5,109 bases of DNA from Candidatus Sulfotelmatobacter sp. (lineage in GTDB: Bacteria > Acidobacteriota > Terriglobia > Terriglobales > Acidobacteriaceae). The position numbers and the translations under genes are program-made. Under the pieces are notes generated by a model. That model made no database searches and was not told where the DNA came from. It saw nothing but the letters and a program-made list of their open reading frames with translations. Below are positions 1 through 4,592 of the stretch, piece after piece. Within the stretch, counting starts at the first letter, position 1. Each line of letters begins with the position of its first letter. The stretch spans positions 1-5,109 of the forward strand of contig JASIKQ010000227.1 of assembly GCA_030049565.1 (NCBI GenBank), given 5' to 3'.

Positions 1-459
1 CGCATTCTGGACGACAACGTATTGGACACGATCCTGCAGGCGATTTGCGCAAGCGAGCACGCTTTCGACGCTGGCCGGGTCTGGCGTGATGACGCCGACA
101 GCAGTGAACCGCGCGCCTGTGGCGGAAACGTCCTCATACATGGAATCGAACCAATCGCTCGCGACCTGCCCGGAACCCGCTCCCATATCAGCAAGGATGA
201 TCGAAGCGCCAGATTCGAGATGGTCGACGAAGGCGTCTAGGCCAGCTGGCGTGTGAATGTTCACCTTTGTGACGGACCCATTGAAGAAGTGCTTCAGCGA
301 ACCACGCGCTTTGTTCTCGGTATCGAGATCGAGCAACGTAAATGGGATCTCGTGCGCTTTGAACCACTCAGCCAGAGCGACCATCAATCCAGTCTTACCA
401 ACCCCACCTTTGCCGCCCATTGTGAAGACGACGCGTTTGTTTCTGTTTTCGGCGTTCAT
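1..459 (-). CDS. ParA/MinD-family P-loop NTPase, TraL-like, C-terminus beyond window
   Basis: I read 153 codons from an ATG at 459 on the minus strand, with no stop before the left edge, so the C-terminus is missing. The protein opens with a deviant Walker A motif, GGKGGVGKT, at residues 15-23 (Lys17 is the signature lysine, Lys22 and Thr23 bind phosphate). A Walker A'-like LLDLDTEN lies at 42-49, and a hydrophobic strand ending in Asp91 (IILADMGAG) fits Walker B. This is the ParA/MinD/SIMIBI ATPase fold. Family members segregate plasmids or position complexes, and the overall look resembles TraL-type NTPases of conjugation and mobilisation modules. The start is well supported: AAGGAGG sits 6 nt upstream, and the ATG overlaps the TGA of the preceding helix-turn-helix gene (ATGA), implying translational coupling. 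Plasmid partition, mobilisation or an element-maintenance role are all possible; the partner gene is not a typical ParB. Confidence 0.85.
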   Translation of the reverse strand, partial: MNAENRNKRVVFTMGGKGGVGKTGLMVALAEWFKAHEIPFTLLDLDTENKARGSLKHFFNGSVTKVNIHTPAGLDAFVDHLESGASIILADMGAGSGQVASDWFDSMYEDVSATGARFTAVGVITPDPASVESVLACANRLQDRVQYVVVQNA

Positions 460-851
460 CGCGATCCTCCTTGGCTGATGAGCTTTAATGGTTCGCTTTC
501 TTCGAAGTGAAAGTGCTTGGGTTTAGCCTTCTGCTCGATTGGCTTTGCTCTCAGTGCAGCAATTCGCGAAACAACATCGTCGGAGTTTAGCGAGATCGGC
601 TTCGACTCGGTTTCTAGGGGCGGGAGTTCGTACTGCACCTGCTTTCGGTGTTTGGCGAGAACCTTCACGAAGGAATGAATTGTGCTGACTGCCACGTCAA
701 TGCCGACACGTTCATGAAGAATGCGAACGATGTCGCGATACGTGCAGCCCTTACGCCGCAGTTGGCGGATCAGTTCGCGGTGAGTTTCGAGTTTGGAGCG
801 AGGAGGTTTCTGCGGGATCGTTTCCAGCAGGGAAAGAAGGGTCGGGTCCAT
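456..851 (-). CDS. Small helix-turn-helix protein, first gene of operon with ParA-like NTPase
   Basis: This is a 131-residue basic protein if started at the ATG at 851 (MDPTLLSLLE). A longer in-frame GTG start at 872 would add seven residues. I prefer 851 because AAGGAG (862-867) lies 10 nt upstream of it, while the GTG has no Shine-Dalgarno. Residues 22-64 form a probable helix-turn-helix: RELIRQLRRKGCTYRDIVRI, then a turn and a Ser-Thr-Ile-His recognition-type helix. This resembles the HTH of resolvase/transposase-like and plasmid accessory DNA-binding proteins. The rest is charged, Lys/Pro-rich and probably disordered, ending in HFHFEESEPLKLISQGGSR. Its TGA overlaps the ATG of the NTPase, so the two are co-translated and may act as an adaptor/ATPase pair in partition or mobilisation. 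The repeats just upstream (882-926) are candidate binding sites. The exact function is unrecognised. Confidence 0.8.
   Translation of the reverse strand: MDPTLLSLLETIPQKPPRSKLETHRELIRQLRRKGCTYRDIVRILHERVGIDVAVSTIHSFVKVLAKHRKQVQYELPPLETESKPISLNSDDVVSRIAALRAKPIEQKAKPKHFHFEESEPLKLISQGGSR
460..475 (-). promoter_or_regulatory. Strong ribosome binding site of the ParA-like gene
   Basis: On the minus strand the sequence reads AAGGAGG, six bases, then ATG (459). It lies inside the 3' end of the helix-turn-helix gene, so the downstream gene has its own strong initiation signal in addition to the ATGA stop/start overlap. Confidence 0.75.
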
Positions 852-881
852 GATTTTCAGGCTCCTTAGCACCTGGCCATC

Positions 882-926
882 ACAGTCCGTTAACAGTCCG
901 ATAAGCCGTCTTCACAGTCCGATAAG
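882..926 (-). repeat. Three phased direct repeats (TTATCGGACTGT type) upstream of the HTH gene
   Basis: Plus-strand copies are ACAGTCCGTTAA (882-893), ACAGTCCGATAAG (893-905) and ACAGTCCGATAAG (914-926). The last two are identical over 13 bases. The spacings are 11 and 21 bp, about one and two helical turns, so all copies face one side of the DNA. They end about 30 bp upstream of the HTH start. Likely roles are an operator bound by the HTH protein (autoregulation), iteron/centromere-like sites for a partition pair, or arm-type sites for a recombinase acting at the nearby tRNA core. The sequence cannot separate these. Confidence 0.7.
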
Positions 927-927
927 T

Positions 928-939
928 GCCCTAGAGGGC
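928..939. repeat. Short inverted repeat GCCCT-AG-AGGGC
   Basis: Two 5-base perfect arms (928-932 and 935-939) around AG sit 1 bp beyond the last phased repeat. It could be a dimeric protein site belonging to the same control region, or chance. Confidence 0.35.
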
Positions 940-983
940 TATCCGTACCGTTTAGTTTCAATCAGTTACGAACTCTAGGACGA

Positions 984-1027
984 CTTTCACGGCGGTAACA
1001 CGGGTTCAAATCCCGTCGGGGACGCCA
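984..1027 (+). other. 3' fragment of tRNA-Glu(TTC): attachment-site scar
   Basis: The fragment runs from the anticodon loop CTTTCAC (anticodon TTC at 986-988) through the 3' anticodon strand GGCGG. It continues with the T stem-loop ACGGG-TTCAAAT-CCCGT (1000-1016), the 3' acceptor strand CGGGGAC (1017-1023), discriminator G and encoded CCA (1025-1027). This matches the 3' part of bacterial tRNA-Glu. The 5' half is absent: the bases before 984 do not pair with GGCGG, and no GTCCCCG acceptor strand lies about 76 nt upstream. It is therefore not a working tRNA. The break at the anticodon loop fits integrases that cross over there and restore the tRNA 3' end. An integrase remnant begins 65 bp downstream. 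Confidence 0.85.
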
Positions 1028-1066
1028 ACAATCTAAAGAAGTTGCTGCAAACCCATTTTTCGCCGC

Positions 1067-1120
1067 GGACACAACGGGGACACAGAACTCTTTACCCTGA
1101 TTTCTTTTCCTTTGTGTCCC
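1067..1120. repeat. GGACACA direct repeats plus inverted copy beside the att scar
   Basis: GGACACA occurs at 1067-1073 and 1078-1084, 11 bp apart. The 8-base GGGACACA (1077-1084) is perfectly repeated in inverted form as TGTGTCCC (1113-1120). The set lies between the tRNA fragment and the integrase 3' end and overlaps the integrase stop at 1092. Position and phasing suggest recombinase arm-type sites; a hairpin at the integrase 3' end is the alternative. Confidence 0.4.
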
Positions 1121-1358
1121 GCAGCATCGCCACAACTTTTCCCGGTGCCTTCCGCTTCGCCGGTATCATGGCCGGGCGTAAACGCCATGGCGATCCTCGC
1201 CGAGCCGTGTCGCACCAGTTCCTGCACCACCTTCACGTCCTCACCTTTTGCATGAAGTAAGGTCGTGTAGGTGTGACGGAATGTGTGCCACCCGATTCGC
1301 TTCGTGATCCCACTCGCTTGGCTGCCGGCTGAATGTGGGACTGGGTCACACTGACGCT
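1092..1358 (-). pseudogene. Tyrosine recombinase (integrase) C-terminal remnant, three frameshifts
   Basis: This encodes only the C-terminal catalytic part of a phage-type tyrosine integrase. Recognisable pieces in order are HIQPAAKR (frame ending at TAA 1092), then ITKRIGWHTFRHTY and EDVKVVQELVRHGSARIAM in a second frame, then PAKRKAPGKVVAMLRDTKE in the first frame again. Restoring one base between plus positions 1312 and 1313, one between 1184 and 1185 and one between 1173 and 1174 reads as AAKRAGITKR and ARIAMDVYAQAMIPAKR. That includes the catalytic Tyr (codon 1178-1180), which lies in a third frame today. The three losses sum to one codon, so the original stop at 1092-1094 is kept. HTFRH supplies the family His and Arg. 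The N-terminal core-binding domain and the first catalytic Arg are absent; homology stops near 1350, about 40 bp from the stop of the kinase gene. The gene is inactive. Confidence 0.85.
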
Positions 1359-1389
1359 CAGTAATGTAGTGACGGAACAATGGTTGGAA

Positions 1390-4146
1390 CTAGGAAATGG
1401 CAAAACAGGATTGGATGTCAGCCCAGAATTCGGCGATGGAACCAGGACGGTCGTTTTCTGAATGTGCGAGTGCGCGATTGAAGAATTCCTGCCAGTTTGG
1501 CGGGGGCTGCGGGATAAACGAGGAGACCGGGCGGAAGCTCCCTTCCAGAATGGCATTTTGTAGCGACTGAAAGTCGGATCCGAGAAAAGGCTGTACACCG
1601 CATAACATTTCATACGCCATGACGGAAAGGGCCCAGAGGTCCCAACGAGGAGAAAGAGACGCCCCGCGCAATTGTTGCGGTGACATATAGGGCAGGCTCC
1701 CGACGAACACATTGGTCAGCGTCCCGCTGGTCTCCTCGGATACGTGTGGAAGGAACTTGGCGATCCCGGAATCGGTGATTTTTAGAAACTCAGACGTTCC
1801 ACTGCGAACCAGAATAATGTTTTCAGGCTTCAGGTCGCGATGCACGAGACCCTTGAGGTGCGCCGCGCCGACGCCTGCGCAAATGGCCTCAAAGAGTTGC
1901 ACCATGCGTGCGGGAGCTAATCGCTTTTGAGCGTGCAATTCTTCGCGCAGGTTGATGCCGTCAAGGAACTCCATTACCAGGAAGGCGCGTCGGTTTGGAT
2001 CCACCCCAAAATCGTGAACGGTAACGATATTCGGGTGGGAGAAGCCGCCGGCGACGCGGGATTCGCGTCGGAATCGCTCCAGCGCTTGCTGGTCGGAGAA
2101 AAACTCGTCGCGGATCATTTTAACTGCGACAGTCCGGTCGAGTGAGACGTCGATGGCTCGGTAAACCTTTCCCATGCCTCCCTGGCCAAGACGTTTTTCA
2201 AGGCGGTAACGCCCAATCAGGAGCCGGGGGCTGGCCACCAAATTCAGCGTTCTACCTTCTACCTCGCAAAGCGTCGTTCCCGTGTCGTAGCACGCCCCAC
2301 ACTGCGGACACTCCTCGAACGACCGGCTAGGCAGGCTCGCCGGGCCACGTAAGATAAGAAGGGCGATGGCGCCGGCGACATTTTCGAGTAGAACTACGTC
2401 TTCGCGACTATAGGGCTCTTCCGAGAGTTTCATGCCCAGGACAATCAGCGATTCCGTACCTCCCTCGGCCAGAGCCACCGGCACCAGCAGATCGATGCGC
2501 GCCTCATGCAGGAAATCCCTGTCTGCCTGTGGCAGTTGCTGCCCCAACCACCCGCTTTCGGCTAGCAAGACGGGGACCGATGTATCCAGAGCACGAACCA
2601 GGGGAATGACTTTGTTAGTTGCAGGCAAGCCGGAGGTGAGAGCACCGGCCGGCGAGACGCTGATCACCCGGTAGAGGCCTTCCCCGTGCTTACGCAGGAG
2701 CAGCGCGCAAAATTGGGTGTGAAGAACATCCGTGATACGAGAAACAACGTACGGAGCAACCTGCTGGATGCTAGGAGCGCGGCGAATTTCTTCCACGATC
2801 TCACGGAACAACCGCTGGGCATCATATCTGTCGCGGAAGAATTTTCGATCCAGCGACGAAAGCCACGAGCCACGCTGGATATAAGCAAGACTGGCGAGCG
2901 CAGCGATACCCCCGTAAAACCAGCCTCGTACTTTCAGAACTCTGAACAGGGGTTCGTTGCCGTGGACCATCAGGTCGAGTGCGAGAAGTCCCGCTACTAC
3001 CAGAGGAATGGATAAAAGGACCCCGCGAGCGAGAGCGTACTGCAGCCCGCGGCGGATGATGACCCGTACCCCGAAGAGACGCTGGCGCAGAATCGCGTAG
3101 GCGAAAGAGAAGGGAAAAATCAAAAACCCCACACTGCAGGCCAGATCCAGGGTGGGCGACAGCAGAAAATCGGCGATTCGAGGATTGAATTCAACCAAGA
3201 TGGTTCCGAAGACGCGGGGCAGATAGAAAAGCAAACCTATGAGCGTACCGAAAACGAGGATTCGGGATTTCCGCCGGTCGGTGGGGGTTTCGAGCCTCCA
3301 GTACCCGATCGGCAGGACCAGTACTACCGCCAGTAAATAGACGAAGCTTTGTAGGCCAATAGCCACCAGAACCCATGGCGGAGCCAGGGATGCCAAATGA
3401 CCGGGGTCATACAATGTCCGAGCGAGAAGATAAAGTGCGTAGATGGTCGCAAGGGCAGGGCCCGCAAGCAACACAATCCAGATTCGGCGACCGTTAAATA
3501 GCCTCTTTGGAAAGAGACAGAAAAAACTGAACAGCAGCGGCGTGCGAAAAGCAGCACTCACGTAAGCGATTATCACTACCCACTGGAAAAGCAACGGCAA
3601 AGAACGGATTGCGGACGCCATTCCCCACTGAAATTCCTGAAAGACAGTCGCCATGACGACCAGGACCCACCCGCCCAGCCGCGAAACAAAATCGCGGGGA
3701 CGGCTGAAGACGACAAAGAGGCCGATCAGCAAGGTAATCAGCTTGTTTGCAAGGAAAGTGATTTCGGAAACACGCGTACGAGGACTGTAATCTCTCCAAA
3801 CGCTTCCACGGAGAGTCATCGTTAGGTCAAGGCGACGCCCGGCCCGGTCGACGCCGATATGAATCGGCCGGTCCGCGGAAAAGTTCATTCGATGCGCCAG
3901 CCAATCCACAACCGTACCGACTGGCTGGCCGTCCACCAGCAATATGGAATCACCGACAGCCAGACCCGCGCGGGCAGCTGGCGCGTCGCTCTCCAAATAA
4001 GAGACGATTGCATGGCCCGATTTATCTTCCACCTCCACCCCGCCCGGCGCCGGACCAAAGAGTGAAAGATAGGCGAGGTAAAAGTAGCCGACCAGGCCTA
4101 TGACCGCGGCCACCACAATCCGCCAAGGGTACGACGTGGATGACAT
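1390..4146 (-). CDS. Membrane Ser/Thr protein kinase with PDZ, polytopic, GAF-like and zinc-knuckle regions
   Basis: A 918-residue protein. Residues 10-30 form a TM segment, and 38-113 a PDZ-like domain (AARAGLAVGDSILLVDGQPV at 57-76). Residues 131-422 hold roughly nine or ten hydrophobic helices. A charged linker (431-455) leads into a GAF-like domain (about 456-600). A cysteine knuckle follows (Cys613, 616, 619, 627), then a Hanks-type kinase (647-915): P-loop GQGGMGKV 654-661, Lys676, Glu695, HRDLKPEN 769-776, Asp792. The DFG motif reads DSG (792-794) and the APE motif SPQ (822-824), so activity may be altered. The protein probably senses envelope and small-molecule signals and phosphorylates cytosolic targets; the PDZ domain is likely outside by the positive-inside rule. 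The gene is monocistronic as far as visible. The start at 4146 gives a good TM and has a weak AGGG upstream. The architecture resembles kinases I associate with Acidobacteriota. Confidence 0.92.
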   Translation of the reverse strand: MSSTSYPWRIVVAAVIGLVGYFYLAYLSLFGPAPGGVEVEDKSGHAIVSYLESDAPAARAGLAVGDSILLVDGQPVGTVVDWLAHRMNFSADRPIHIGVDRAGRRLDLTMTLRGSVWRDYSPRTRVSEITFLANKLITLLIGLFVVFSRPRDFVSRLGGWVLVVMATVFQEFQWGMASAIRSLPLLFQWVVIIAYVSAAFRTPLLFSFFCLFPKRLFNGRRIWIVLLAGPALATIYALYLLARTLYDPGHLASLAPPWVLVAIGLQSFVYLLAVVLVLPIGYWRLETPTDRRKSRILVFGTLIGLLFYLPRVFGTILVEFNPRIADFLLSPTLDLACSVGFLIFPFSFAYAILRQRLFGVRVIIRRGLQYALARGVLLSIPLVVAGLLALDLMVHGNEPLFRVLKVRGWFYGGIAALASLAYIQRGSWLSSLDRKFFRDRYDAQRLFREIVEEIRRAPSIQQVAPYVVSRITDVLHTQFCALLLRKHGEGLYRVISVSPAGALTSGLPATNKVIPLVRALDTSVPVLLAESGWLGQQLPQADRDFLHEARIDLLVPVALAEGGTESLIVLGMKLSEEPYSREDVVLLENVAGAIALLILRGPASLPSRSFEECPQCGACYDTGTTLCEVEGRTLNLVASPRLLIGRYRLEKRLGQGGMGKVYRAIDVSLDRTVAVKMIRDEFFSDQQALERFRRESRVAGGFSHPNIVTVHDFGVDPNRRAFLVMEFLDGINLREELHAQKRLAPARMVQLFEAICAGVGAAHLKGLVHRDLKPENIILVRSGTSEFLKITDSGIAKFLPHVSEETSGTLTNVFVGSLPYMSPQQLRGASLSPRWDLWALSVMAYEMLCGVQPFLGSDFQSLQNAILEGSFRPVSSFIPQPPPNWQEFFNRALAHSENDRPGSIAEFWADIQSCFAIS

Positions 4147-4173
4147 GCGCCCTGCTTGTGCTGAAATGACGGA

Positions 4174-4202
4174 ATTATAGGTGCAATCGGCCAGGCTTGC
4201 CT
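4174..4202 (-). promoter_or_regulatory. Candidate sigma70-type promoter of the kinase gene
   Basis: On the minus strand a perfect TATAAT (plus 4174-4179) lies 27 bp upstream of the kinase ATG, predicting a short leader of about 20 nt. At 17-bp spacing the -35 position reads AGGCAA (plus 4197-4202), a poor match, so an activator or alternative sigma factor may be needed. Confidence 0.5.
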
Positions 4203-4303
4203 AACCCTACGAAATCTGAACCCGGCAAAATGTGTTCAGTAGCATGTGTTCGGCTGGCATGGCAGGGTCTGCATTCTAAAACGCCAGGTTTGTCAAAGGC
4301 ATA

Positions 4304-4397
4304 ATTGCGAGGGTAGTGGGTCCCTTTGAAGACGATTAGGGACTGTGAAAATCAAACGGAACCACTACCATTGCGAGAGGTAGTGCGCTACTTTGAA
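4304..4397 (+). repeat. Imperfect direct repeat pair with interleaved inverted repeats
   Basis: Copy A (4304-4330) and copy B (4370-4397) share ATTGCGAG, GGTAGTG and CTTTGAA in order, with a variable 5-base stretch between the last two blocks and one inserted base in B; start-to-start distance is 66 bp. Between them, GGAACCACTACC (4358-4369) is complementary at 11 of 12 positions to copy A (4312-4323), and its CACTACC (4363-4369) is perfectly complementary to GGTAGTG of copy B (4379-4385). GTCCCT/AGGGAC (4320-4325, 4338-4343) forms another small stem. One middle arm can thus pair with either side, never both. Confidence 0.65.
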
Positions 4398-4471
4398 TGC
4401 TTTGGCGGTTCACAGTAGCACAGGTGCATTGCTGTTACTAGTTGTGGAAATTGAAAGTAGCCACAGCCCCG

Positions 4472-4499
4472 TAGACAAGCCATTAGGCTTTTTTATATT
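4472..4499 (+). promoter_or_regulatory. Candidate promoter for the NuoE-like gene
   Basis: TAGACA (4472-4477), a 16-bp spacer and TATATT (4494-4499) each match the sigma70 consensus at 5 of 6 bases. Transcription would begin near 4506, giving an 87-nt leader before the ATG at 4593. Confidence 0.4.
4477..4494 (+). terminator. Short hairpin with T-run, terminator-like
   Basis: AAGCC-ATTA-GGCTT (4477-4490) runs into TTTT, giving six consecutive T at 4489-4494. The stem is only 5 bp, so termination would be weak. It overlaps the spacer of the candidate promoter, and no gene is seen upstream on this strand that would need it, unless the repeat cluster at 4304-4397 is transcribed. Confidence 0.35.
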
Positions 4500-4592
4500 C
4501 GCTAGCCTCAGCCGCGAAGAATCAAGCATTCATCACTGTGCTGACGGTCCGTCGTTCTACCTCATCACGCACGCAGTTCCAGGGTACTCAGC

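Larger units (their letters stand above)
4147..4592. other. 446-bp intergenic region rich in repeats, no gene seen
   Basis: This region separates two divergently transcribed genes. No convincing protein is encoded; the 93-codon plus frame from 4393 overlaps the NuoE-like start out of frame and looks like nothing known. The region contains the kinase promoter (4174-4202), a 14-bp-spaced pair of TGTGTTC(A/G)G (4231-4239 and 4245-4253), the repeat/hairpin cluster at 4304-4397, a hairpin with T-run at 4477-4494, a promoter-like pair at 4472-4499, and a short palindrome GACGGTCCGTC (4543-4553). Confidence 0.6.

Noticed and set aside
852..872. Longer HTH protein starting at GTG 872
   Set aside because: It has no Shine-Dalgarno of its own; AAGGAG at 862-867 falls inside the extension and serves the ATG at 851.
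941..955. Fourth copy of the phased repeat (ATCCGTACCGTTTAG)
   Set aside because: It matches only CCGTT-like bases and does not keep the 11/21-bp phase.
952..1027. Complete tRNA-Glu gene
   Set aside because: There is no 5' acceptor strand GTCCCCG and no D arm, and the 5' anticodon strand does not pair with GGCGG.
1033..1380. 115-codon minus-strand frame as an intact small integrase
   Set aside because: It switches away from family sequence at both ends, lacks the catalytic Tyr and is explained by three one-base deletions in a longer remnant.
1233..1712. 159-codon minus-strand frame
   Set aside because: It is mostly a shadow of the kinase gene; only its HIQPAAKR segment is real and belongs to the integrase remnant.
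3859..4065. Plus-strand frames within the kinase region
   Set aside because: They are antisense to conserved PDZ/TM coding sequence and show no independent ribosome site or family features.
4304..4397. CRISPR array
   Set aside because: There are only two imperfect copies with an indel, inverted complements between them and no cas genes.
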